In this document: one piece after another, positions 57,101 through 64,000 of the stretch
Position numbering within the stretch: the stretch's first letter is position 1
Layout of the letters: each line of letters opens with the position of its first letter
From: Brevundimonas sp.
GTDB taxonomy: Bacteria > Pseudomonadota > Alphaproteobacteria > Caulobacterales > Caulobacteraceae
NCBI RefSeq assembly: GCF_013912065.1
Contig: NZ_JACESA010000004.1
Coordinates: 62,001 to 126,000 of the forward strand
Direction of reading: 5' to 3'
Length of the DNA stretch: 64,000 nt
Translations under genes and position numbers: made by a program
The notes under the pieces: generated by a model
Told to the model about the DNA's origin: nothing
The model's database searches: none
Seen by the model: the letters and a program-made list of their open reading frames with translations, nothing else

Positions 57101-57328
57101 TATGCCCGCCATGGCGGTTTCGATGGGATAGGTGACCTGTCGTTCGATCTGCTCGGGCGCGAGGGCCGGAGCGACCGTGGTCACCTGGACCTGCCGGTTG
57201 GTGATGTCCGGCACGGCGTCGATGGGCAGTTTGGTGAGCTGGAACAGGCCCCAGGCCGCGACCAGGGCCGTGGCGAGCACCACGAACCAGCGGAAGCGGA
57301 CGGAGGCCTCGATGATGGCTTTGAACAT
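54107..57328 (-). CDS. czcA: Heavy-metal RND efflux pump, second system (CzcA)
   Basis: 1073 residues, HME-RND family. Helix 4 motif ALDFGLLVDGAVVVVEN marks a divalent-metal exporter. A His-rich cytoplasmic stretch VDEHGHAHEHETF lies near residue 545. It differs widely from the pump at 42868, e.g. an insert around residue 160 (PFNTENLARPGQPGWQAG), so the two are not a recent duplication. With the adaptor and outer membrane genes upstream it forms a complete Czc pump, probably for Zn/Co/Cd. Confidence 0.92.
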   Translation of the reverse strand: MFKAIIEASVRFRWFVVLATALVAAWGLFQLTKLPIDAVPDITNRQVQVTTVAPALAPEQIERQVTYPIETAMAGIPGLQTTRSLSRSGFSQVTVIFTDQTDIYFARQQVAERLAGAREAMPEGVEPAMAPITTGLGEVLMWTVDYKPFNTENLARPGQPGWQAGGAYLTPDGELLTTPQARATYLRTVQDWIIAPQMRTAAGLAGVDTVGGYVKEYAVRPDAARLSGYGLGLGDLIQALDRANTQAGAGYVQRSGEALTVRTDALALTIEDLAQAPVVNRGGLVVRVADVATVEIGQAPRLGGASRDGHEAVLGTALMIAGGNSRTVAQSAGERLEEVRSTLPPGIEAVTVLDRSALVNKTIATVAKNLTEGALLVIVVLFLLLGNIRAASITALMIPISFLFAVIGMNRFGISGNLMSLGALDFGLLVDGAVVVVENTLLMLSQKRAEAGRMLTRRERLGVAAAAARQMVKPAAFGQLIILLVFTPLLMLEGVEGKTFIPMGATVMLALVGAFIFSFTFVPAMTALLVRDPKKVEVDEHGHAHEHETFILRKARRWIEPAIRAAVDRPRIVLASALGAVLIGGIAFTTLGREFIPTLDEGDVAMQALRVPSASLEQSLAMQMALERAITAQPEVETMFSRTGTAEAAVDPMPPNISDSVIVLKDRKAWPDPNLEKEALIARFEEVASRQIGNSFEFSQPIELRFNELISGVRTDLAVMVYGDDFATMQQVADQVANALRQTEGSADVRVEQASGLPTLTVSVDRFAAANYGLSAADVSEAVSAAIGGAEAGRIFEGDRRFDVVVRLPDDARNDPAALAALPIVSSTGVTVPLSSVARIQSAEGPNQISRNDGSRRMVVQANVRGRDLGGFVSDAQQQVDQIQLPTGVRLDWGGQFENLKRAEQRLGLVIPIVFILIGVLLFMALGSFAEAGLVFACVPLALVGGALALLLRGMPFSVSAAVGFIAVSGVATLNGLVLMQAIRDRLAAGADPRNAAIEGATSRLRAVLTTAMVAIVGFIPMALAHGAGAEVQKPLATVVIGGLLTATALTLLVLPTFAAKAVKHRKAEGLDE

Positions 57329-57340
57329 GCGATCGCCCCC

Positions 57341-58555
57341 TTAGTGACCGTGCTCGGCCTCGCCCTTGGCGAGTTCGGCCTTGAGCAGGAAGGCGTTGGC
57401 GGCGGCGATCCGTTCGGATCCCGTCAGACCGCGCAGGATCTCGGTCCGCCCGGCGGCCTGACGGCCGGCGAGCACCTGGACGGCCTGGAAGCCGCCCTCG
57501 ACCTGGACGAAGACCACGGTGTTTCCGTCAACGGTCTGGACCGCCTCGGTCGGCACGGTCATGCCCCCGGTCGACTGGCCGGTGACGACCGCGCCGGTGA
57601 CGGCCGAGCCGGCCGGCGGGAGCGTCGCGCCTGAAGGTCGGGCGCGGATCACGGTGGCCCCGCTCTCCCCGATCCCGGCGTCTGCGGCGACCCCGGTGAC
57701 GACGGCGTCGAACTCGCCGTTCGGTCCGGTGACCCGCATCGCCGATCCGGTGCGAATATTGGCCGCCAGCGCCGGCGGCGCATTGAACACCATCTCGACG
57801 CGGGCGGGGTTGCTGACCTCGGCGACCACGCCGCCCTGGGCGACGAAGCCGCCCGGACCGACCTGGACATTGCTGACCACGCCCGAGATCGGACTGACGA
57901 CGCTCAGCCGGCCCGAAGCGTTGGGCGAGCCGGCCGCGGCGGAACGGGCCCGCGCGGCCCGGGTGGCGGCCTCGGCGCTGAGGAACTGGGCGCGGGACGC
58001 TTCCACTTCCTGGCGAGCGACGATGCCCTGATCCGAAAGACTGCGATTGCGCTCGTAGGCCTGGCGCGCCGCCTCGGCAGACGCCCCGGCGGCGTCTGCG
58101 TCGGCCCGGAAGGTAGCCGCCTCGCCGCTGACGAGACTGACAAGGGGCTGGCCGACCCGCACCGCCTGGCCTGGAGCGACCAGCACCCGCTCGACCCGTC
58201 CGCCGACAGCGGCGGCCACCGCCGCGCGCGAGTCGACCATCGGCTCCACGCGACCGGCCAGGCGGGTCTCCCCGCCTCCGCCGCCGCCGACCCCGACGAC
58301 GGTGATCCCCGCCGCCTGGATCTGGGCGGCGGTGAGCGTCACCTGGCCCTCGGGCGCTTCGCCCTCCTCGGCATGTTCGGCTTCGCCCTCGACGTGACCG
58401 GCTTCGTCTTCAGTATGGCCGGCTTCGCCTTCGGCGGCGGGCGGCGATGCCGGGTCGCCGCCTCGGGTGGCGAACCAGAGGCCGCCGCCGCCAAGGATCA
58501 CCAGGGCGGCGACGCCGCCGATCAACAGGGTTTTGTTCGATGTGCGCTTGCGCAT
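57341..58555 (-). CDS. czcB: RND periplasmic adaptor (CzcB)
   Basis: 404 residues. One N-terminal membrane anchor (LLIGGVAALVILGGGGLWFA), then a His/Glu-rich spacer (GHTEDEAGHVEGEAEHAEEG) and the adaptor fold: barrel-sandwich (VGGRVERVLVAPGQAVRVGQ), helical hairpin, and lipoyl return strand (VVSPISGVVSNVQVGPGGFV). It ends KGEAEHGH. The ATG at 58555 overlaps the czcC stop (TGATG). Confidence 0.9.
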   Translation of the reverse strand: MRKRTSNKTLLIGGVAALVILGGGGLWFATRGGDPASPPAAEGEAGHTEDEAGHVEGEAEHAEEGEAPEGQVTLTAAQIQAAGITVVGVGGGGGGETRLAGRVEPMVDSRAAVAAAVGGRVERVLVAPGQAVRVGQPLVSLVSGEAATFRADADAAGASAEAARQAYERNRSLSDQGIVARQEVEASRAQFLSAEAATRAARARSAAAGSPNASGRLSVVSPISGVVSNVQVGPGGFVAQGGVVAEVSNPARVEMVFNAPPALAANIRTGSAMRVTGPNGEFDAVVTGVAADAGIGESGATVIRARPSGATLPPAGSAVTGAVVTGQSTGGMTVPTEAVQTVDGNTVVFVQVEGGFQAVQVLAGRQAAGRTEILRGLTGSERIAAANAFLLKAELAKGEAEHGH

Positions 58556-59808
58556 CACAGGGCTCCTTGGAAGGGGGCGCGGCCGTCCAGGCGCGCGAGA
58601 TCGATTTCGGCGCGGACCCGCGCCAGGCGGGCGTCCACCGCGGCGGCGCGTGCGTTGACGAGGGCGGTGCGGGTGATGCGCAATTCCACCTGGGAGATGC
58701 GTCCGGCCTCGAAGCCGATCCGCGACAGGCGGTAGGCCTCCTCGGCGGCGGTGACGCCGGCGTCGGCCGCGCTCACCCGGCTGACCGAAGCGGCCAGACG
58801 GGCCACGGCCGCGGCGCGGTCGGCCTGGGCCTCCTGCCGCGCCGACATCAGCCGGGCGTCCGCAGCGCGGAACTCAGCCTGGGCCGCGTCGATGTTCCCC
58901 CGGTTCCGATCGAACAAGGGGAGCGGCATGCTGATTCCGAAGGTCAGGGCCGTGGCGTCCTCCGCCTCGAACCGGCGAATGCCGACGCTGGCGTTGATGT
59001 CCGGGCGGGCCTGAACCCGCTGAACATCGACCCGGCGCTCGGCGGCCGTGCGCTGGGCCTCGGCGACGCGAACCGTAGGGGCGTCCTCAATAGCCGAGCC
59101 CCCTGTCGCCGGCGTTTCGTCCAGCAGGCTCGCATCGATCGCGGTCACAGGCGCAGGGATCATCGCGACGGCGGTCAGCCGGGCGTAGGCGGCGTCCCGT
59201 TCGGCGACGGCCTCGTCCCGTGTGGCGCGGGCGGCCGCGGCTTCGGCTTCCCCTTGAATACCGCGCAGCAGGGGCTCACGGCCTTCCTCGACCAGCACCA
59301 GGGCGGCCCTGGCGTCGGCGACGGTAAGGGTCAGGGTTTCTTCGGCGAGCGCCGCCCGCCGTTGGGCGGCTTCCGCCTCGGCATAGACGAGCGCAAGGCG
59401 TCCGGCGGCGTCGATCACCGCCAGATCGCGCTGAAGTCCCACCGCGCCGGCCTCCGCACGCGCGGCGGCGACGCGGGTCGGACGACGCCCCCACAGTTCG
59501 AGATCCTGGCTGATCGCCAGGGTCATGTCGGCGTTGTTCAGCCCCGAATAGGGCCCGGAGCCGTAGGCGTTCTCGACATCGAAGCCGAGCACGGGGTTGG
59601 GCCGGACGCGCGCCTGACGGACACGCGCCTCGGCGGCGTCGTAGTTGGCGCCCGCCTCGAGGGTCGCCGGGGCTTGCCCGAGCTGGGCGAGAAGTTGGGC
59701 ATAGGTCGGGGCCGGGTCAGCCCAAACGGGACTGGCCAGGCTCGCCGCGATCGCGACGAGGGCGCAGCCGACCGCGTAACGCGGCCGCCTGCGAAATGTG
59801 GGAGACAT
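58555..59808 (-). CDS. czcC: Outer membrane factor of second RND system (CzcC)
   Basis: 417 residues with a signal peptide (AVGCALVAIAASLASPVWA) and the two TolC-type repeats (VRQARVRPNPVLGFDVENAY; ISMPLPLFDRNRGNIDAAQA). It forms the channel for CzcBA. The divergent sequence from the factor at 40272 shows the two systems were acquired or evolved separately. Confidence 0.9.
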   Translation of the reverse strand: MSPTFRRRPRYAVGCALVAIAASLASPVWADPAPTYAQLLAQLGQAPATLEAGANYDAAEARVRQARVRPNPVLGFDVENAYGSGPYSGLNNADMTLAISQDLELWGRRPTRVAAARAEAGAVGLQRDLAVIDAAGRLALVYAEAEAAQRRAALAEETLTLTVADARAALVLVEEGREPLLRGIQGEAEAAAARATRDEAVAERDAAYARLTAVAMIPAPVTAIDASLLDETPATGGSAIEDAPTVRVAEAQRTAAERRVDVQRVQARPDINASVGIRRFEAEDATALTFGISMPLPLFDRNRGNIDAAQAEFRAADARLMSARQEAQADRAAAVARLAASVSRVSAADAGVTAAEEAYRLSRIGFEAGRISQVELRITRTALVNARAAAVDARLARVRAEIDLARLDGRAPFQGAL

Positions 59809-59864
59809 GATTCATTTCCAGATTTTCTGAGGACGAAGAGGCGCGCAAAGGCGCAGGACTTCGG

Positions 59865-60209
59865 TCAGACTCTGGGGGGACGCTTCAGCCCGTCGGGCGT
59901 GATGGAGGCCCGGAAATCATCCTGGCGGCCGCTCTCCAGCGGCGGTTCGCCGAAGGCGGGCGCGATCGCGTCCACGCCATTGGCGCGGGCGGTGGTCGTG
60001 TGGTGGCAGTGTCCGTGCGAGCAGATGCCGTGGCCGGCGCCCTTGTCGCTGTGATCGCCGCCGCCCTGATCGTGATCCACCATGGCATGGGCCGCGGGCG
60101 GCTCCGGCAGGCAGGTGGCGGCGTCGACGGCAGGCGCGAAGAAGAAGGCGGCGAACACGATAGTCGCCGCCACGATCAATCTCGCCCATGTCGTCATCGA
60201 CCAGGTCAT
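59865..60209 (-). CDS. Small exported His-rich protein
   Basis: 114 residues with a signal peptide (LIVAATIVFAAFFFAPAVDA). The mature part holds HAMVDHDQGGGDHSDKGAGH and GICSHGHCHHTTT, a His/Asp/Cys cluster likely to bind metal. It heads the second czc operon, like the His-rich gene before the first pump. Starts at 60209 or 60197 are both possible. Confidence 0.65.
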   Translation of the reverse strand: MTWSMTTWARLIVAATIVFAAFFFAPAVDAATCLPEPPAAHAMVDHDQGGGDHSDKGAGHGICSHGHCHHTTTARANGVDAIAPAFGEPPLESGRQDDFRASITPDGLKRPPRV

Positions 60210-60482
60210 CTCGCGCTCGTTACTTCCGATCCCGAAAACAGGCAATGCGTTACAAAGTCCGCGCGAAGGCGGCGGTTGCGCGGCCTCCGGCTCTCGCCTG
60301 AACCAGGATGGCGATGGCGAACCGCACGATTACGCCGCATTGCAGCAGGCCCGGCCGAAGATCGTCCACGCGGTCTCCACCATCCAAACCGGCCCGCCGC
60401 TCGGCGACCGCGCGCGGTTGGCAGGCTCGATGACTGGCGTTAAATCGTGTGACGAAGCCTCATCGTCAGACCTCCGACAGGC

Positions 60483-61400
60483 TCAGGTGAATTGTTGGGC
60501 GGCGTCGTTGAGGGAGAACGCCAGCTTGAGCGCCCCCACCGGATCATCGCTCGGGGTCAGATAGGTCATCATGCCCTTGATCGCCGTGGGACGCGGACCG
60601 CCCCCATGTGTGGGAAGGGCGGACGCGGCGGCCTGGCCGATGAACATCACCGGGAGAGCCGCCTTGCGGCCCGGTCCCAGGGCGGCGCGCCAATCATCGG
60701 CCGGGATTTCGTCGAGGGGCGCAAGGATCGCCCGGATCTGCTGGAAGTAGTCGGATGTGAATTTGGTCTCCGGGAAGGGCATCGACGACGCCGGCCACAG
60801 GGCGTCGTAGTCGAGCAGGTTCTTCACGTTCAGCACCACCAGACCATGGTCCGCCTCGCATGCCTCGATCTGGTCGGACGCCTTCTTGATGTTGTCGTAG
60901 ATCGTCCGCGGGCGGCGGCTATGCAGGGTTTTCAGTGCGAGGGCCCAGCGTTTGGAGCGGTACGTCAACATGACATCCGGATTATCGCCCTTTGACGCAG
61001 AAGGATGATCCAGCTTCACGTCATCGGCGAACCTCATGGCCAGGGCGGCGACATAGAGCTCGATCACCTTGTTCCCGGCATCATCGGTCACCGGGCTGGC
61101 CGCATTCTGCAGCACGGTGGTCTTCGCCAGCATCTTGAGATGAGGGATCAGCTCCCCGAAATCCTTGTGACCCGCGACCCCCACCACCTTGCCGGCAAGA
61201 TCGACGAACCCCATCGCCGCGCGCAGAACCGGCCGGGGATCGGCCGGCAGCAGGTGCGGATCACGCCACATCTGGATGACGTTCGTCATCTGCAACGCCT
61301 CGTCCTGCGACGCGCCGGCGAGGTCTACGCCGTGATCTGAGAGGATTTCGAGGAACCGGTCGACCGTCTCCTCGGCGCTGGTGAAGGAAGGGTAGGACAT
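60483..61400 (-). CDS. Hypothetical protein with a PD-(D/E)XK-nuclease-like core
   Basis: 305 residues from ATG 61400 (MSYPSFTSAEETVDRF), with GGAG six bases upstream. The central part, GDNPDVMLTYRSKRWALALK then TIYDNIKKASDQIEA and HGLVVLNVKNLLDYDALW, follows the layout of restriction-like nucleases: D, then xxK on a strand, then a helix with NIxxAxxQI and a strand GxVxLxV. The usual Glu before the Lys reads Ala-Leu-Lys, so the site may be inactive or shifted. No domain name is certain. It stands alone between metal and transfer genes. Confidence 0.6.
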   Translation of the reverse strand: MSYPSFTSAEETVDRFLEILSDHGVDLAGASQDEALQMTNVIQMWRDPHLLPADPRPVLRAAMGFVDLAGKVVGVAGHKDFGELIPHLKMLAKTTVLQNAASPVTDDAGNKVIELYVAALAMRFADDVKLDHPSASKGDNPDVMLTYRSKRWALALKTLHSRRPRTIYDNIKKASDQIEACEADHGLVVLNVKNLLDYDALWPASSMPFPETKFTSDYFQQIRAILAPLDEIPADDWRAALGPGRKAALPVMFIGQAAASALPTHGGGPRPTAIKGMMTYLTPSDDPVGALKLAFSLNDAAQQFT

Positions 61401-61658
61401 CAGGGCTCCATCGGCGTGCGGCCGGTCGATCCAAGCTACCAGTTCTGACCTCCGGCGCCTCGCCCGGGGCAACGTTTCCGCAGTGGATCGACTCCGGGCG
61501 GGAAGCGCCCCTAGACTATGAGCTGGCGGGTTCCGGAACGGATAAGCGCTGATCGAGAGCCGGGGGACGCGAAAGCGTCGGCGGCGGTCATCGCTGAAAC
61601 TCCCGGCTTCCGTACAGAAGTTCCAGACCCGCCCCCTTTTCGCTCCCGGCCGGAGACT

Positions 61659-61778
61659 TCACTCCGCGTCGGGATCGATGATGCCGTAGCGGACGGCGAC
61701 CGCGACGGCCTCGATACGGGTCCGGACACGGAGCTTCGCACAGGTCTTCTCCAGATTCCTGCGCAACGTCAACTCCGG
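61659..61778 (-). pseudogene. C-terminal fragment of a LuxR-type HTH regulator
   Basis: A 39-residue open stretch reads TLRRNLEKTCAKLRVRTRIE and AVAVAVRYGIIDPDAE before a stop, the recognition helix and last helix of a LuxR/FixJ-type domain. A stop codon and then plus-strand virB11 sequence lie immediately upstream, so the rest of the gene is missing. Confidence 0.6.
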
Positions 61779-62010
61779 TCACCCCGGATCGATCACCACG
61801 GTGCATGCCGATTCCGCCAGCCTCGCCTTCGAGCAACTCACGCTTCTGGTCCGCGAGTCCGAGGGCGGGCGCGACCTGCCGCGCGACGACATCCGCACCA
61901 TGCTGCACCTGATGGTCGATGTGGTGGTGCAGATGAAGAAGACCAACGGCCGGTTCCTGATGACGGAGGTGTGGCATGACCCGCTTCGCAAGCGCCGCGC
62001 CGGGAACTAG
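61756..62010 (+). pseudogene. virB11/trbB remnant, 5' end lost
   Basis: 84 residues read FLRNVNSGHPGSITTVHADS, then RDDIRTMLHLMVDVVVQMKK and NGRFLMTEVWHDP, the His-box and C-terminal part of the VirB11 secretion ATPase. About 250 N-terminal residues with the Walker A site are missing. The end overlaps virD4 by 35 bases, the normal arrangement of an intact virB11-virD4 pair, so only the 5' end was lost. A GTG at 61801 could still start a 69-residue peptide. Confidence 0.75.
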
Positions 62011-63829
62011 GGCGGCCCTGGTCGCGGTGGGTCTGACCGCGGCGCTCGCCCTCGTCACGACCGGCGCGCTGCTCATTGCCCTCATCGGTCTGGGCCGGTT
62101 CTCCGGAGAGATCGATCCCGTCCGCGTCCCGGCCTGGTTCTACTATTACCGCCACGATCCCGAGGTGCGGCGCTGGCTCGGCGTCGGGGCGGGCGTGATG
62201 GGTCTGATCCTTCTCATCCTCATGACCGCGATCGCTCTGGGTATGCGCAGACCGCTCCATGGCGCGGCCCGCTGGTCGACCGGCGCGGAGCAGCGTCGTC
62301 ATCATTTGCGGGACCGGACCGGCATCCTGCTGGGCCAGACCGCCGACGGCCTTCTGGTCGCGGGCGGCCCTGTCCATGTGATGCTCTACGCCCCGACGCG
62401 GACGGGCAAGGGCGTGGGCGTCGTGATCCCGAACCTCCTGACCTGGCCCAGTTCGGTCGTCGTCCTCGACATCAAGCGGGAGAATTTCGACGCCACGGCC
62501 GGCTTTCGAAAAGAGGCGGGACAGCAGGTGCATCTGTTCAACCCGCTCGCCGCGGACGGTCGCACGGCGCGCTTCAACCCGCTCCAGCACATTGATCGCA
62601 CCGCCCCGATCGTCGTTCTGGATGAACTCCAGCGCATCGCAGGCATGTTGTTTCCGGCGCACAGCCATGCCGACCCCTTCTGGTCCGAAGCCGCCCGCAC
62701 CGGCTTCATCGGGGTGGGCGCCTATGTCGCCGCGACGCCGGACCTCCCATTCACGCTCGGTGAAATCTACCGTCAGCTCACCGAAGGGGACCCCCGCGAG
62801 CGTTTCCCCAAACTACTGGAGGAGCGACGCCGGATCGGCGATCCGGTTCCGGCCGGCGCCGCCTCCGCCCTGACCGACTTCTGCAGTTCGGGCGAGAACA
62901 CCTTCGCCTCCATCCGCCAGTCGATCACCACCCGGATGGGTCTCTGGCTCAATCCCCTGGTGGACGCGGCGACGTCCGCGAGCGACTTCGACCTCCGCGA
63001 TATCCGCAACGGCCGTCTGTCGCTCTATCTGGCGGCCTCGCCCGAGAACATGGACCGGATCGTCCCGCTCTACGCCCTCCTGTTCCAGCAACTCGTCGAT
63101 CTCAACTGCCGCACCCTGCCGGCCGCCGACACGCCGCCGACGCTGGTCTTGCTGGACGAGTTCGCCCGGCTCGGTCGCGCCCCGGTGCTGGCCCACGCCT
63201 TCGCCTGGGTCGCCGGCTATGGCCTGCGTCTGCTTCCCGTCATCCAGAGCCCGTCCCAGCTACGCGCCCTGTATGGACCGGACATCACCGAGGACATCCT
63301 CACCAACTGCGGTCTCGAGATCGTCTTCGCGCCAAAGGAGCTGAAGGTGGCCCAGGAGTTGAGCGAACGCCTCGGCTATTACACCTATCGCGCTCGCAGC
63401 CGCAGCCGCCCGATCGGTCTCGGCCAGGGCCGCCGCAGTCTGACGGACTCCGACCAGAGGCGCGCCCTCATGCTTCCGCAGGAGCTGATGCAGTTGTCGG
63501 AAAAGGCCCTGATCGTCCTGAAGGCGGGCCTTTCGCCGACGCGCGGCCGCAAGCTCGTCTACTACCGCGACCGGCGCTTCACGGATCGACTGCGCCCCCC
63601 GCCACCGCCGCCGGCGACGGCGCCCCGTACGCCCACACCGCCGCCGCCGGAGCCCCTGCCCCTGACAGAGGTGGAGACCGACATGGATTTCGACAGCATC
63701 GTCCGCCGCTTCACGGCTGAAGGCCTGACGCCCCCGGCGCCGGGTGCGACGGAGGCGGAGGTGCAGGCCTGGCTCCAGCGCGTCGTCACAGCCCCCGTCG
63801 GCGCTCCGTCCCGGGAGCGGCTGCCATGA
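61976..63829 (+). CDS. virD4: Type IV coupling protein VirD4/TraG
   Basis: 617 residues. Two N-terminal transmembrane helices (about 12-38 and 62-85), Walker A YAPTRTGKGVGVVIPNLL, Walker B TLVLLDEFARLGRAPVL, and the FxxLNP-like LFNPLAADGRTARFNPLQ region typical of VirD4/TraG. The tail is Pro-rich (RPPPPPPATAPRTPTPPPPE). It is the ATPase that hands the relaxase-DNA complex to the type IV secretion channel. GGAGG lies six bases before the ATG. It appears intact. Confidence 0.93.
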   Translation: MTRFASAAPGTRAALVAVGLTAALALVTTGALLIALIGLGRFSGEIDPVRVPAWFYYYRHDPEVRRWLGVGAGVMGLILLILMTAIALGMRRPLHGAARWSTGAEQRRHHLRDRTGILLGQTADGLLVAGGPVHVMLYAPTRTGKGVGVVIPNLLTWPSSVVVLDIKRENFDATAGFRKEAGQQVHLFNPLAADGRTARFNPLQHIDRTAPIVVLDELQRIAGMLFPAHSHADPFWSEAARTGFIGVGAYVAATPDLPFTLGEIYRQLTEGDPRERFPKLLEERRRIGDPVPAGAASALTDFCSSGENTFASIRQSITTRMGLWLNPLVDAATSASDFDLRDIRNGRLSLYLAASPENMDRIVPLYALLFQQLVDLNCRTLPAADTPPTLVLLDEFARLGRAPVLAHAFAWVAGYGLRLLPVIQSPSQLRALYGPDITEDILTNCGLEIVFAPKELKVAQELSERLGYYTYRARSRSRPIGLGQGRRSLTDSDQRRALMLPQELMQLSEKALIVLKAGLSPTRGRKLVYYRDRRFTDRLRPPPPPPATAPRTPTPPPPEPLPLTEVETDMDFDSIVRRFTAEGLTPPAPGATEAEVQAWLQRVVTAPVGAPSRERLP

Positions 63830-64000
63830 CATCCGCTCGGCCAAAGCCCGCCCCGGGCAACCGTGTGTCGCCCAAGCCGGGGACGCGAGCGGACGGCCGC
63901 TCGCTCGACAAGGGCGATGTCCCGACCCAGTTGCTGGATCGCTACCTGATCGAGCGCGACCGTCAGGGTCGCCCGGAGCGCTACTATCGCGACCACAAGG
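63826..64000 (+). CDS. Conjugal transfer-region protein, partial (possible LPD7-domain)
   Basis: 58 residues are visible, beginning MTSARPKPAPGNRVSPKPGT, then VPTQLLDRYLIERDRQGRPE and RYYRDHK. The last part resembles the start of the large polyvalent protein domain LPD7 (vp..l..ryl....yyf.d), often found in or next to relaxases. The ATG overlaps the virD4 stop (ATGA). It runs off the window, so identity is tentative. Confidence 0.5.
   Translation, partial: MTSARPKPAPGNRVSPKPGTRADGRSLDKGDVPTQLLDRYLIERDRQGRPERYYRDHK

Overview
The window looks like chromosome of a high-GC alphaproteobacterium, most likely a Caulobacteraceae member of the Brevundimonas type. This is inferred from the tig-clpP-clpX-lon-HU block, the nuoABCD order, an EgtB-EgtD protein, PhyR/EcfG-like promoter motifs, and dense coding with short, Shine-Dalgarno-preceded genes. 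No species assignment can be made from the sequence alone.

Bases 1-31554 are ordinary core genome: the 5' part of a complex I operon (nuoA-B-C-D, minus strand), two identical tRNA-Asp genes, a GT4 glycosyltransferase, a large autotransporter with calcium-binding-like DxDxDG repeats, tRNA-Val, and the proteostasis block (HU, lon, clpX, clpP, tig) with small genes between. Then come a small stress-type cluster (KGG-repeat protein, small membrane-anchored protein, two EcfG-like promoters), a ParD-like/map operon with a strong AT-rich palindrome, a fused ergothioneine enzyme (EgtB-EgtD), acyl-CoA dehydrogenase, SCP2 protein, SemiSWEET, amidase, dipeptidyl peptidase, ferredoxin reductase, chorismate mutase, an Hpt protein and an amino acid permease.

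From tRNA-Lys(CUU) at 31479-31554 to the window end lies an integrated mobile island whose far end is outside the window. Next to the tRNA are short repeats that could be recombinase arm sites, an AlpA-like regulator and a 1321-residue nuclease-STAND-repeat protein of the Avs/Cap4 kind, a probable anti-phage gene. Then comes about 24 kb of divalent metal resistance: a cytochrome b561, His-rich proteins, an RcnR-like sensor with the complete H3/C35/H60/H64 nickel/cobalt ligand set, DmeF, a first RND efflux system, an acyltransferase, HupE/UreJ, NreB, MerC, a P1B-4 ATPase, a CDF-like protein and a second CzcCBA system. Four copies of one operator pattern, TACT-N7-AGTA, sit at the promoters of b561, a His-rich protein, the roughly 10.4-kb dmeRF-RND-hupE operon and nreB, so one sensor probably controls all four units.

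The right part (60.5-64 kb) holds an orphan nuclease-like gene, a recombination scar where a LuxR-type gene tail meets a truncated virB11, then an intact virD4/traG coupling protein and the start of a further transfer gene. The island is thus a conjugative or mobilizable element whose type IV secretion genes seem to be at least partly lost at this point. No CRISPR array, rRNA or insertion sequence was seen.
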